Below are positions 44,773 through 53,737 of a DNA stretch of 64,000 bases, one piece after another. Under the pieces are notes generated by a model that saw only the letters and a list, made by a program, of their open reading frames with translations, was not told where the DNA came from and did no database searches. Location of the stretch: positions 1 through 64,000 of the forward strand of contig CAVTMP010000003.1 in the NCBI GenBank assembly GCA_963735885.1. Direction: 5' to 3'. The DNA comes from JBBSBL01 sp963735885. Its GTDB lineage: Bacteria > Actinomycetota > Thermoleophilia > Solirubrobacterales > Solirubrobacteraceae. The first letter of the stretch is position 1. Each line of letters starts with the position of its first letter. Both the position numbers and the translations under genes were made by a program.

Positions 44773-45588
44773 TCGTCCAGAAGACGCCGGAGGAGATCGA
44801 CGAAGATGGCGGCGGCGGGCGACATCCTCGTCCGCACGCTGGCGATGATCGAGGGAAAGGTCCGCCCCGGCGTGACGACCGGGCAGCTCGACGAGGCCGC
44901 CGAGCGCTTCATCCGCTCCCAGGGCGCCGAGCCGGCCTTCAAGGGCTATCGCGGCTTCCCGGGGTCGATCTGCGCCTCGCCGAACTCGATGGTGGTGCAC
45001 GGCATCCCGGGCCCCTACCGGCTCGAGCGCGGCGACATCCTCTCCGTCGACGTCGGCGTGATCCTCGACGGGTGGGTCGCCGACGCGGCGCGGACGTTCC
45101 CGGTGGGCCCCGTGAGCCCGGTGGCCCGGCGGCTGCTCACCGCCACCCGGGGGTCCCTGATGGCCGCGGTCGAGGTGTGCCGCCCGGGCCGTCGCCTCGG
45201 CGACGTGTCGCACGCGGTGCAGACCCACGTGGAGGCGGAGGGGCTGTCGGTCGTCCGCTCGCTCGTCGGCCACGGGATCGGACGCAACATGCACGAGGAT
45301 CCGCAGATCCCGAACTTCGGCGAGGCCGGCACCGGCCCGCGGCTCGAGGCCGGCATGGTCCTCGCCGTGGAGCCGATGGTCACCGCGGGGCGCCACGCCG
45401 TGCGGATGGGGGACGACGGGTGGTCGATCTACGCCCAGGACGGCTCGCTGGCCGCGCATTTCGAGTTCACGATCGCGGTCACCGAGGCGGGGCCGCGGGT
45501 CCTCACGCCGTGGCACGAGCGCGGCGGCGCGGCCGGTGCCGGAGACGGCGCGACGGGCGCGGGCGCCGGGGGTCAGGCGGCGGCGTGA
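44769..45588 (+). CDS. map: Type I methionine aminopeptidase, frameshifted near 44803
   Basis: Removes N-terminal Met from new proteins. The GTG at 44769 (overlapping the adk stop) begins VIVQKTPEEIDE, the normal start. One extra A at 44803/44804 then shifts the frame, and MAAAGDILVRTLAMIEGKVR continues from 44806. From an ATG at 44806 the protein would be 260 residues and lack the first helix. Metal ligands are visible in SVDVGVILDGWVADAARTF (two Asp), GHGIGRNMHEDP (His), AVEPMV and FEFTIAVTEAGP. The C-terminal 25 residues are a Gly/Ala tail. Confidence 0.92.
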
Positions 45589-45745
45589 GCCCCCTCGGGG
45601 ACGGGGCGCCGGCCCGGGCGGCCCTGCTATATTGGCTCGTCGCGCCCGAGGTCGCTTCGACTCGGCGTGCGCCTCGTCCTCGTCCCGGTAGCGGCGGCCG
45701 TCCCGGCAGCCAGAGCCGGGTCGCGGGATTCAGCCGAAAGGGACC
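45589..45745 (+). promoter_or_regulatory. map-rpmJ intergenic region with strong -10 element; no infA
   Basis: This 157-base gap contains TGCTATATT at 45625-45633, the best extended -10 match in the window. It leads to a leader of about 105 bases before rpmJ, with AAAGGGA just ahead of the ATG. IF-1 (infA) usually lies here and is absent: no frame of about 70 codons with its pattern exists. Confidence 0.55.
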
Positions 45746-45859
45746 ATGAAGGTACGACCGTCGGTCAAGCCGATGTGCGAGAAGTGCAAGATCATCCGTC
45801 GGCACGGCCGCGTCCTCGTGATCTGCTCGAACCCGCGACACAAGCAGCGGCAGGGCTAA
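45746..45859 (+). CDS. rpmJ: 50S ribosomal protein L36, zinc form
   Basis: A 37-residue L36 (MKVRPSVKPMCEKCKIIRRH...), with the CxxC, Cys and His ligands of the zinc ribbon, the last in VICSNPRHKQRQG. The ATG is preceded by AAAGGGA. It is the first gene of the alpha-operon segment. Confidence 0.96.
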   Translation: MKVRPSVKPMCEKCKIIRRHGRVLVICSNPRHKQRQG

Positions 45860-45865
45860 GACCCG

Positions 45866-46249
45866 ATGGCTCGGATCTCCGGGGTCAACATCCCCCTCAA
45901 CAAGCGGGTCGAGATCGGCCTCACCTACATCTACGGCATCGGGCGGCCGATGTCGAACCGCCTGCTCGGCGAGGCCGAGATCGCCGCCGACACCTACGTG
46001 CGCGACCTCACCGAGGACGAGGTCGGCAGGCTGCGCGACCTCATCGACCGCGACCTCATGGTCGAGGGCGATCTGCGCCGCGAGCGCTCGCAGAACGTCA
46101 AGCGCCTGATGGAGATCGGGTGCTACCGCGGGCTGCGCCACCGCCGCGGCCTGCCGGTGCGCGGGCAGAACACGAAGACGAACGCCCGCACCCGCAAGGG
46201 CCCCAAGCGCATGCAGGTCGCCGGCAAGAAGAAGGCGACCAAGACGTAG
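45866..46249 (+). CDS. rpsM: 30S ribosomal protein S13
   Basis: A 127-residue S13. MARISGVNIPLNKRVEIGLT and the C-terminal YRGLRHRRGLPVRGQNTKTN are diagnostic. It lies six bases after rpmJ and abuts rpsK. Confidence 0.97.
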   Translation: MARISGVNIPLNKRVEIGLTYIYGIGRPMSNRLLGEAEIAADTYVRDLTEDEVGRLRDLIDRDLMVEGDLRRERSQNVKRLMEIGCYRGLRHRRGLPVRGQNTKTNARTRKGPKRMQVAGKKKATKT

Positions 46250-46648
46250 ATGAGCCCCGCTCCCAAGCGCCCGCAGCGCGGCCGCCGCCGTGTCCGGAAG
46301 AACATCCCGGTCGGCCAGGCCCACATCAAGACCTCGTTCAACAACACGATCGTGTCGCTGACCGACCGGGAGGGCAACGTGATCGCGTGGGAGTCCGCCG
46401 GCGGCGCCGGCTTCAAGGGCTCGCGCAAGTCGACGCCGTTCGCGGCGCAGGTCACGGCCGACGCCGCCGCCCGCAAGGGCATCGAGCACGGTCTTCAGAA
46501 GGTCGAGGTCTTCGTCAAGGGCCCCGGCTCCGGGCGCGAGACCGCGATCCGCTCGCTCCAGGCCGCCGGCCTCGAGGTCCTGGCCGTCCGCGACGTCACC
46601 CCGCAGGCCCACAACGGCTGCCGCCCCCGCAAGCGGCGGCGGGTCTAG
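46250..46648 (+). CDS. rpsK: 30S ribosomal protein S11
   Basis: A 132-residue S11 on the platform. AHIKTSFNNTIVSLTDREGN, GSRKSTPFAAQVTADAAA and the end DVTPQAHNGCRPRKRRRV are diagnostic. It starts directly after the rpsM stop. Confidence 0.97.
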   Translation: MSPAPKRPQRGRRRVRKNIPVGQAHIKTSFNNTIVSLTDREGNVIAWESAGGAGFKGSRKSTPFAAQVTADAAARKGIEHGLQKVEVFVKGPGSGRETAIRSLQAAGLEVLAVRDVTPQAHNGCRPRKRRRV

Positions 46649-46656
46649 GAGGACCG

Positions 46657-47276
46657 ATGGCCCGGGACACCGGCCCCGCGTGCAAGCAGTGCCGCCGCGA
46701 GGGGCAGAAGCTCTTCCTCAAGGGCGAGCGCTGCCTGACGGACAAGTGCGGCGTCGAGCGACGCTCCTACCCGCCGGGCGACCACGGCCGCGGGCGTCAG
46801 AAGCAGAGCGAGTACCGCGTCCAGCTGCGCGAGAAGCAGAAGGCGCGCCGCTACTACGGCGTGCTCGAGCGCCAGTTCCGCGACTACTACGAGAAGGCGA
46901 GCCGCCAGCCGGGCATCACCGGCGAGAACCTGCTGCGGATGCTCGAGTGCCGTCTCGACAACGTGCTCGTGCGCCTCGGCTTCGCCGCCTCGCGGCGCCA
47001 GGCGCGCCAGCTGGTCCGGCACGGCCACTGGACGGTCAACGGCCGCCGCGTCGACATCCCGAGCTACCAGGTGCGCGACGGCGACGTGATCGCGGTGAAG
47101 GCCTCGACGCCGGCGGAGAGGGCATCCGCGAGGCGACCGAGCTGACCGGCCAGGTGCCGGCGTGGCTGCAGGCCGACCACGACGCGCTGACGGCGAAGGT
47201 GCTGCGCAAGCCGGAGCGGCGGGAGATCGCCGCGCCGGTGCAAGAGCAGCTCATCGTCGAGCTCTACTCGAAGTAG
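46657..47276 (+). CDS. rpsD: 30S ribosomal protein S4, frameshifted near 47120
   Basis: S4 nucleates 30S assembly. MARDTGPACKQCRREGQKLF, CLTDKCGVERR (a Cys-rich N-terminus) and the S4 RNA-binding domain MLECRLDNVLVRLGFAASRR are clear. The frame breaks in a G-run at 47120-47122, where one G seems missing. Before it reads KASTPAE, and the true C-terminus (GIREATELTGQVPAWLQADH) continues in the next frame to 47276. Uncorrected, the protein would end at 47145 with an aberrant tail. About 206 residues after repair, the normal size. Confidence 0.94.
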
Positions 47277-47360
47277 GCCGCACGCCCCGCCCGCGGCTCG
47301 CGGCGCGGACGACGGTCGCCGCCCCGGCGGCACTCCCGACACGACGACGTTAGGACCCCG

Positions 47361-48344
47361 ATGCTTGACTTCCAAGTCCCCCGAGATCTCAACAGCGAGA
47401 CGGTCGAGGACAATCGCGGCTCGTTCATGATCGAGCCGCTCGAGCGCGGCTTCGGCTACACGTTCGGCAACTCGATGCGGCGCGTGCTGCTGTCCTCGCT
47501 CGCGGGGCGGCGGTGACGAGCGTCCGGATCGAGGGCGTCGCCCACGAGTTCTCGACGATCAAGGGCGTCAAGGAGGACGTGACGGACATCGTCCTCAACC
47601 TCAAGGGCATCGTCTGCCGGATGCACTCCGACGCCACCGAGGTCGAGGCGCCGCTCGTCGTCACCGGGCCGGGCGAGATCACCGCGAAGGACATCGACCT
47701 GCCGTCCGGCGTGGAGATCCTCAACCCGGATGCGCACATCGCGACGCTCGAGAAGAAGACCAAGCTCGAGGTCTACCTGACGATCGGGCGCGGTCGCGGC
47801 TACCGCGCCGCCGAGGAGAACAAGTCGGCGGACCAGCCGATCGGGGTGATCCCGATCGACTCGATCTTCTCGCCGGTGCGCCGCGTGGCCTACGAGGTCG
47901 AGCAGGCGCGCGTCGGCCAGAAGACGGACTTCGACAAGCTGACGCTCGACATCGAGACGGACGGCTCGATCGAGCCGCACGCCGCGCTGCGCGAGGCGGC
48001 CGAGATCCTGATCTAGCAGCTGGCGATCTTCACCGATCCGGACCGCGTCGTGGAGCTGCGCGACGGGGTCGGCCGCCGGGGTGCTCGAGGCCTCGCTGGC
48101 CGGCACCGCCGGCGTCGCCACGACCACGCGGCCGGCGAACGCGATGGACGACATCCTGATCGAGGAGCTCGAGCTCGGCGTGCGCTCCTACAACTGCCTC
48201 AAGCGCGCCGGCATCCAGACCGTGGGCGACCTGATCTCGAAGACCGAGGGCGAGCTCAACGCGATCCCGAACTTCGGCAAGAAGTCGATCGACGAGGTGA
48301 TCGAGACGCTCGAGGCGCGCGGGCTCGCGCTCCGCAAGGACTAG
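47361..48344 (+). CDS. rpoA: DNA-directed RNA polymerase subunit alpha, with two frameshifts and a stop codon
   Basis: About 327 residues after repair. The N-terminal domain begins MLDFQVPRDLNSETVEDNRG and contains FGYTFGNSMRRVLLSSLAG. A G missing from the run at 47504-47507 then breaks the frame (expected ...GAAVTSVRIEGV). An in-frame TAG at 48014-48016 replaces the usual Glu in EILIEQLAIF. Near 48071 an extra base shifts the linker. The C-terminal domain (DDILIEELELGVRSYNCLKR, TEGELNAIPNFGKKSIDEVI) is intact in its own frame. Three lesions in an essential gene suggest sequence error. Confidence 0.9.
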
Positions 48345-48353
48345 GCCCTGCTC

Positions 48354-48359
48354 TAGGCT
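48354..48359 (+). promoter_or_regulatory. Putative -10 element (TAGGCT) of rplQ
   Basis: CTCTAGGCT ends ten bases before the rplQ ATG, in the 24-base gap after rpoA. If real, the transcript would be leaderless. Confidence 0.3.
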
Positions 48360-48368
48360 CACGACGCC

Positions 48369-48722
48369 ATGCGCCATCAGCGGAACCGCCACCAGCTCTC
48401 GCGCAGCGCCTCGCATCGCAAGGCGCTGCTGCTGAACCTCTGCAAGGAGGTCATCGAGCACGAGCGGATCAAGACGAGCGAGGCGAAGGCCAAGGCCGTC
48501 AAGCCGGAGGTGGAGAAGCTCATCACGCTCGCCAAGCGCGGCGATCTCCACGCCCGCCGGCAGGCGCTCTCGGCGCTCGGACAGGACAAGTTCGCGGTCT
48601 ACAAGCTGTTCGACGAGATCGCGCCGCGCTACGCCGACCGCGCCGGCGGCTACACGCGCATCCTGAAGCTCGGCCCGCGTCGCTCGGACGCGACCGAGAT
48701 GGTCTTCATCGAGCTGGTGTAG
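48369..48722 (+). CDS. rplQ: 50S ribosomal protein L17
   Basis: A 117-residue L17. MRHQRNRHQLSRSASHRKAL and the C-terminal YTRILKLGPRRSDATEMVFI are diagnostic. It closes the ribosomal supercluster, directly after rpoA as usual. Confidence 0.97.
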   Translation: MRHQRNRHQLSRSASHRKALLLNLCKEVIEHERIKTSEAKAKAVKPEVEKLITLAKRGDLHARRQALSALGQDKFAVYKLFDEIAPRYADRAGGYTRILKLGPRRSDATEMVFIELV

Positions 48723-48746
48723 CCCCGCCGGCGGGGCGTCGGCGCC

Positions 48747-49527
48747 GTGTCGAGCCGGCTCACGCTCGACTACGACGGCGCCGGCTTCGCCGGCTGGGCG
48801 CGCCAGCCGGGGCGGCGCACCGTCCAGGGCGAGGTCGAGCGGGCGCTCGCGACCCTGCACCGCGCCCCGGTTCCCGCTCCGCGTGGCCGGGCGCACCGAC
48901 CGCGGCGTCCACGCCCTGGCCCAGGTCGCGAGCCACGCCGGCCCGCCGGCCGCGGCGCGCGCGCTGAACGGGCTGCTTCCGGACGACGTCGCCGTGGCGG
49001 CGAGCGAGCCCGCGCCCGACGGCTTCGACGCGCGACGCGACGCGACGAGCCGGGCGTACCGCTACCGGGTCCTGGCCGCGGGGACGCCCGACCCGTTCGA
49101 GCGCGGCCGGGCGCTGTGGTGGCCCCACCGGCTCGACCGCGCGGCCCTGCACGCGTGCGCCGCGGCGCTCGCCGGCGAGCACGACTTCACGGCGTTCACG
49201 CCGAGCCAGACCGAGCATCGCCACTTCCGCCGGCGCGTGCTCGCCGCGCGGTGGGTCGAAGCCGGCGCCGTGCTCGCCTTCGAGATCGAGGCGGACTCGT
49301 TCCTGCGCCACATGAATCGCGTGCTCGTGGCCACGATGCTCGAGGTCGGCGGCGCCCGGCGCGCGGTCGAGGGCTTCCGGGCGCTGCTGGAAGGGCGCCC
49401 GCGGGCCGAGGCGGGGGCCACGGCGCCGGCCCACGGGCTGTGGCTGGTCGGCGCCGGCTACGGCGAGCCCGTCCTCGCGCCGTCAGGCGCGCCGGCCGGC
49501 GGCGACTACCATCCGAAGGCCTCATGA
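48747..49527 (+). CDS. truA: tRNA pseudouridine synthase A, frameshifted near 48871
   Basis: Makes pseudouridine at positions 38-40 of tRNAs. GTG 48747 begins SSRLTLDYDGAGFAGWARQP. One extra base near 48871 (GGTTCCCG where GGTCCCG is expected) shifts the frame, after which the catalytic motif AGRTDRGVHALAQVASH with its Asp appears. The rest (HDFTAFTPSQTEHRHFRRRV, FLRHMNRVLVATMLEVGGAR) is normal. The repaired length is about 259 residues. It overlaps surE by four bases (ATGA). Confidence 0.92.
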
Positions 49528-50339
49528 GGGTGCTCCTGACCAACGACGACGGCATCGGCGCCGCCGGCCTGCAGGCGCTGCGGCGGGCGCTGCTCGACGT
49601 GCCCGGGGTGAGCCTGGCGGTGATCGCGCCGAGCTCCAACCAGTCGGCCACCGCCCGCTCGATCACCACCCGCCGGCCGCTGGAGGTCCGGGAGATCCGC
49701 TTCGCCGACGGCACCGTCGGGTATGGCGCCGACGGCACGCCGGTCGACTGCGTGCGCTTCGCGCAGCTCGGGCTCGTCGAGGGCTTCGAGCCCGAGCTCG
49801 TCGTCTCCGGCATCAACCACGGCGCCAACCTCGGCGACGACATCACCTACTCGGGGACCGTGGCCGCCGCGCTCGAGGCCGTCGTGCTCGGCCTCCCCGG
49901 CATCGCGGTCTCCCAGCAGTCCCACGCCCGCGAGCTCGACTTCCGGATCGGGCGGCGGTTCGACTTCGAGCTGGCCGCCCGCTTCGTCGCCCGGATCGTC
50001 GAGGAGATCGACGACGTCCCGCTGCCCAAGGGCACCCTGCTCAACGTCAACGTGCCGGCCGGCGAGCCCGGGGGCGTCGAGGTCACGCGGCTCGGGAAGC
50101 GCATCTACCGTGACGAGCTCGTGCTCATCGAGGAGGACGGCGAGCGGCGCCGCTACCGGATCTACGGCGACGACCCCGACCACGAGCGCGAGGCCGGGAC
50201 CGACCTCGCCGCCGTCGCGGACGGGCGGATCGCCGTGACCCCGATCCACTTCGACCTGACCGACCGCCCCGGCATCGAGGCGCTGCGCGCCTTCGACCTC
50301 GGGCGCCTCGTCGCGCCGGCGGTGCGCGGGGCGGAGTGA
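49524..50339 (+). CDS. surE: 5'-nucleotidase SurE
   Basis: A 271-residue metal-dependent nucleotide phosphatase. MRVLLTNDDGIGAAGLQALR carries the metal-binding Asp pair, followed by IAPSSNQSATARSITT and VVSGINHGANLGDDITYSGT. Every motif expected for SurE is present. It overlaps truA and ligA by four bases each, so the three form one operon. Confidence 0.96.
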   Translation: MRVLLTNDDGIGAAGLQALRRALLDVPGVSLAVIAPSSNQSATARSITTRRPLEVREIRFADGTVGYGADGTPVDCVRFAQLGLVEGFEPELVVSGINHGANLGDDITYSGTVAAALEAVVLGLPGIAVSQQSHARELDFRIGRRFDFELAARFVARIVEEIDDVPLPKGTLLNVNVPAGEPGGVEVTRLGKRIYRDELVLIEEDGERRRYRIYGDDPDHEREAGTDLAAVADGRIAVTPIHFDLTDRPGIEALRAFDLGRLVAPAVRGAE

Positions 50340-52447
50340 CACCCGCGGCGCCGAAGGGCTCGAGGGCGGCCGCGCGACGCGCGACGGCGCTCCGCGCGGA
50401 GATCGAGCACCACAACCGCCGCTACTACGCGCTCGACGATCCCGAGATCGGCGACGACGTCTACGACGCGCTGCTCGACGAGCTGCGGGCGATCGAGGCC
50501 GAGCACCCGGACCTCGTCACCGCGGACTCGCCGACACAGCGGGTGGGGACCCACCCGGTCGACCGCTTCGAGCCCGTGGAGCACGTCCAGCCGATGCTCT
50601 CGCTCGCCAACGCGCGCAGCGAGGAGGAGCTCCGCGCCTGGGTCGGGCGGATGCGCGCCCATCTCGCCCGTGAGGGCATCGAGGTGCCCGGCTTCACCTA
50701 CGTGGTGGAGCCGAAGATCGACGGCCTCGCCGTGTCCCTCCTCTATCGCGACGGCGTTCTCGAGCGCGGGGCGACCCGCGGCGACGGCGTGGTGGGGGAG
50801 GACGTGACCCAGAACCTGCGGACGATCCGCGCGATCCCCCTGCGCCTCGACGACGCTCCCCCGCTCGTGGAGGTCCGCGGCGAGGTCTACCTCCCGATCG
50901 CGGCCTTCGCCGAGCTCAACGAGCGACGCGCCGCCGAAGGCCTGCCGACGTTCATGAACCCGCGGAACTCGGCCGCCGGCTCGATCCGCCAGCTCGATCC
51001 CGAGATGACGGCCTCCCGGCCGCTGTCGATGTGGTGCTACGGCGTCGGAGCCACCGAGGACCTCGTCTTCGCCCGCCACAGCGAGAGCCTCGAGTGGCTG
51101 CGCGAGCACGGGTTCCGCGTCAATCCGGGCGTGGCCCGGCTCGACGACGAGGACGCCGTCGTCGCCGCGTGCCGCGGCTGGGAGGAGCGCCGCGAGGCCC
51201 TCGACTACGAGATCGACGGCGCGGTGGTCAAGGTGGACGACCTCGAGCTCCAGCGTCGCCTCGGGGTGGTCGGCCGCGAGCCGCGCGCCGCGATCGCGTG
51301 GAAGTTCCCGCCGATCACCGCGGTGACCACGCTCGAGCGGGTGGCCTGGAACGTCGGGCGCACCGGGCACCTCGTGCCCTTCGCCGTGCTCGAGCCCGTC
51401 GTCGTGGGCGGCGTGACGGTGAAGCTGGCCACGCTGCACAACGAGGAGGACCTGGCGCGCAAGGATGTCCGCGACGGCGACGCGGTCATCGTCCTGCGCG
51501 CCGGCGACGTGATCCCCCAGGTCGTCTCACCGGCCCCCCACGCGGCGGAGCGCCCGGGCCGCGCGGCGCCGCCGCGGCCGCCGGAGCGCTGCCCGTCGTG
51601 CGACACCCCGACGGTGAAGCCGCCCGACGGGGTGTGGACGATCTGCCCGAACCGCACCGGCTGCCCGGGCCAGCAGTGGCAGGCGCTCAAGCACTTCGTC
51701 CACCGGGGCGCGATGGACATCGAGGGGCTGGGGGAGGAGCGCGTCTCCCAGCTGATGCGCGAGGGGCTCGTCCGCAACGCGGCGGACCTCTACGACCTCA
51801 CGCCGGAGCGGCTCGCGGGGCTCGAGGGGTTCGCCGAGCTCTCCGCCCGCAACCTCGTCGACGCGATCGAGGCCTCGAAGGCCCGGCCCTTCGCCCGGGT
51901 GCTCTTCGGACTCGGGATCGAGCGGATCGGGGAGGTCAACGCCCGGAGTCTCGCCCAGCGCTTCCGGTCGATCGACGCGCTCGCGGCGGCCACGCCGGAG
52001 GAGATCGCCGAGACGCCGGGCATCGGGCCGATCCAGGCCGACATCGTGGCCGAGACGCTGCGCGACGAGGCGATGGCCGAGCTGATCCGGCGCCTGCGCG
52101 CCGCCGGACTGCGCCTCGAGGAGGAGGGGCCGCCCCCGGAGGCCGGCCCGCTGGCCGGCACGGCGATCGTGCTGACCGGCGCGCTGCCGGAGCTCACCCG
52201 GGAGGAGGCGACCGAGCGGGTGCTCGCCGCCGGCGGGCGGGTGACCTCCTCGGTGTCGAGGAAGACGGACTGGGTCGTGGCCGGGGAGAGCCCCGGCTCG
52301 AAGCTCGAGAAGGCGGAGCGGCTCGGCGTGCCGGTGACCGACGAGGCGGGCCTGCTCGCCCTGCTGGCCGGAGCTCAGCCGCCGGAGGCGCCGCCGGTCC
52401 CGCCCGAGGGGGACGGCGCGGGCCCCGCCGCCGGCGCGCCGTCGTAG
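50336..52447 (+). CDS. ligA: NAD-dependent DNA ligase
   Basis: A 703-residue replicative ligase. The adenylation Lys lies in YVVEPKIDGLAVSLLYRDG, and NAD-binding residues sit in the N-terminal IEHHNRRYYALDDPEIGDDV. The zinc finger starts CPSCDTPTVKPPDGVWTICP, helix-hairpin-helix motifs follow, and a BRCT domain (GTAIVLTGALPELTREEATE) closes the conserved part. GTG 50336 overlaps surE. The last 73 bases overlap the convergent carboxypeptidase gene. Confidence 0.97.
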   Translation: MTPAAPKGSRAAARRATALRAEIEHHNRRYYALDDPEIGDDVYDALLDELRAIEAEHPDLVTADSPTQRVGTHPVDRFEPVEHVQPMLSLANARSEEELRAWVGRMRAHLAREGIEVPGFTYVVEPKIDGLAVSLLYRDGVLERGATRGDGVVGEDVTQNLRTIRAIPLRLDDAPPLVEVRGEVYLPIAAFAELNERRAAEGLPTFMNPRNSAAGSIRQLDPEMTASRPLSMWCYGVGATEDLVFARHSESLEWLREHGFRVNPGVARLDDEDAVVAACRGWEERREALDYEIDGAVVKVDDLELQRRLGVVGREPRAAIAWKFPPITAVTTLERVAWNVGRTGHLVPFAVLEPVVVGGVTVKLATLHNEEDLARKDVRDGDAVIVLRAGDVIPQVVSPAPHAAERPGRAAPPRPPERCPSCDTPTVKPPDGVWTICPNRTGCPGQQWQALKHFVHRGAMDIEGLGEERVSQLMREGLVRNAADLYDLTPERLAGLEGFAELSARNLVDAIEASKARPFARVLFGLGIERIGEVNARSLAQRFRSIDALAAATPEEIAETPGIGPIQADIVAETLRDEAMAELIRRLRAAGLRLEEEGPPPEAGPLAGTAIVLTGALPELTREEATERVLAAGGRVTSSVSRKTDWVVAGESPGSKLEKAERLGVPVTDEAGLLALLAGAQPPEAPPVPPEGDGAGPAAGAPS

Positions 52448-53601
52448 CGCGCGATCGCCACCGCGATCCGGTCCTGCAGCCTCCGCGCCCCGACGGGCAC
52501 GACGCCGTTCATGAGGATCGCGAAGGCCAGCGTGTCCCCGTTGCGCGCGCGGCAGTAGCCGGCGAGGTTGGAGACGTCGGAGAGCGTGCCCGTCTTGCCG
52601 CGGCAGCGACCCTGGGCGCTGGTGCCGCGCATCCGCCCGGCCAGGGTGCCGGAACGGCCCGCCACGGCGAGCGAGCCCCGGAAGGCCGCGTCGTCGGCCA
52701 TCGAGCGCAGCAGCTCCACGACCTCCGCGGGGCTCGTGCGGTTCGCGCGGGAGTAGCCGGAGCCGTCCGCCACCACCGGACGCAGGCCGAAGGGGGCGAG
52801 CTGCGCCCACACCGCGGCGGCGCCGCGCGCGTAGGTGCCCACCCCGCGCGGCCCGGTGCCGAGCGCCCGGAGCAGCGTGTCGGCGAGGAAGTTGTCCGAG
52901 GGGACGTTCGTCAGCCGGATGAGCGTGGCGACGGTCGGCGAGGCGACGCCGGTCAGGGCCTCCGCGCCCGACGGGACGGTTCCCGTCCCCGTCCGGCCGC
53001 GGGCGACCCGCACGCCCGCGCTGCGGAGGGCGCCGACGACGCGCTCGGTCGCGTAGCGCCGGGACGCGACGCGGTCGTAGGTCAGCGTGCCCGCGCCGAG
53101 GACCCGGCCGCTCACCCGGCGCACGCCGGCAGCGGCCACCCCGGCGGCCAGCGCGCGCGCCGAGGCCCGGCTGCCGTAGGCGCGGCGCGCGTAGGCGGAG
53201 GAGCCGAAGGTCGGATCGCCGGCACCGCGCAGGTAGAGGTCCCCGCGCCAGGTTCCGCCGGGCTCGAGCGTCCCGGCGCCGAGCACGCGGGTGCGCAGGC
53301 GGCCACCGGCGCCGAAGGCGAGCAGGGCGCTGGAGGTCGTGTAGAGCTTCTCGACCGACGCCGGGATGCGGCGGACCCCGGCGCGAGCGGCGTACAGGGT
53401 GCGGCCGGCGTCGAGGTCGACGACGAGCGCGCCCGTGAACGGCCCGGCGGCCCGCAGCGACGTGCGCAGCGTCCGTGACAGCCGGGCGTCCGGGGTGGCG
53501 GCGCCCGCCGGCGCGGCGCCGGCGAGGAGGCCGGCGAGGAGGCCGGCGAGCGCGAGGGCGCCGGCAGTCCGGCGCAGGCGGGAGGTGCGGGGGCGGTCCA
53601 T
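52375..53601 (-). CDS. dacB: D-alanyl-D-alanine carboxypeptidase/endopeptidase, PBP4 (DacB) type
   Basis: A 408-residue secreted penicillin-binding protein that trims peptidoglycan. The signal peptide shows basic residues, the hydrophobic AGALALAGLLAGLLAG and AGAA near residue 35. The active-site motifs are complete: SVEK (in RRIPASVEKLYTTSSALL), SDN (in NVPSDNFLADTLL) and KTG (in CRGKTGTLSDVSNLAGY). RGDLYLRGAGDPTFGSSAYA is typical of the S13 family. The C-terminal end is Gly/Pro-rich and is encoded opposite the ligA end. Confidence 0.92.
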   Translation of the reverse strand: MDRPRTSRLRRTAGALALAGLLAGLLAGAAPAGAATPDARLSRTLRTSLRAAGPFTGALVVDLDAGRTLYAARAGVRRIPASVEKLYTTSSALLAFGAGGRLRTRVLGAGTLEPGGTWRGDLYLRGAGDPTFGSSAYARRAYGSRASARALAAGVAAAGVRRVSGRVLGAGTLTYDRVASRRYATERVVGALRSAGVRVARGRTGTGTVPSGAEALTGVASPTVATLIRLTNVPSDNFLADTLLRALGTGPRGVGTYARGAAAVWAQLAPFGLRPVVADGSGYSRANRTSPAEVVELLRSMADDAAFRGSLAVAGRSGTLAGRMRGTSAQGRCRGKTGTLSDVSNLAGYCRARNGDTLAFAILMNGVVPVGARRLQDRIAVAIARYDGAPAAGPAPSPSGGTGGASGG

Positions 53602-53721
53602 CCGCACAGTGAAACGGGTTCGGCGGCGGGAGGTCGCGGTCGGGCGCCTGCGGGTCCACCCGGATGCCGGCCGCGTCCTTTCCACCCACCGGATTCCCAC
53701 CCTTTCCTCCCCTGCGCCCCG

Positions 53722-53727
53722 TAGACT
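53722..53727 (+). promoter_or_regulatory. Putative -10 element (TAGACT) of the patatin gene
   Basis: GTAGACTGG ends ten bases before the ATG at 53738, so a leaderless transcript is expected. There is no Shine-Dalgarno sequence between them. Confidence 0.4.
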
Positions 53728-53737
53728 GGCGGTCCCT

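Noticed and set aside
48014..48016. TAG inside rpoA as evidence for stop-codon recoding.
   Set aside because: Many clear genes in the window end with TAG (the ABC ATPase gene, rpoB, rpoC, fusA, tuf, rplL), so TAG is a normal stop here.
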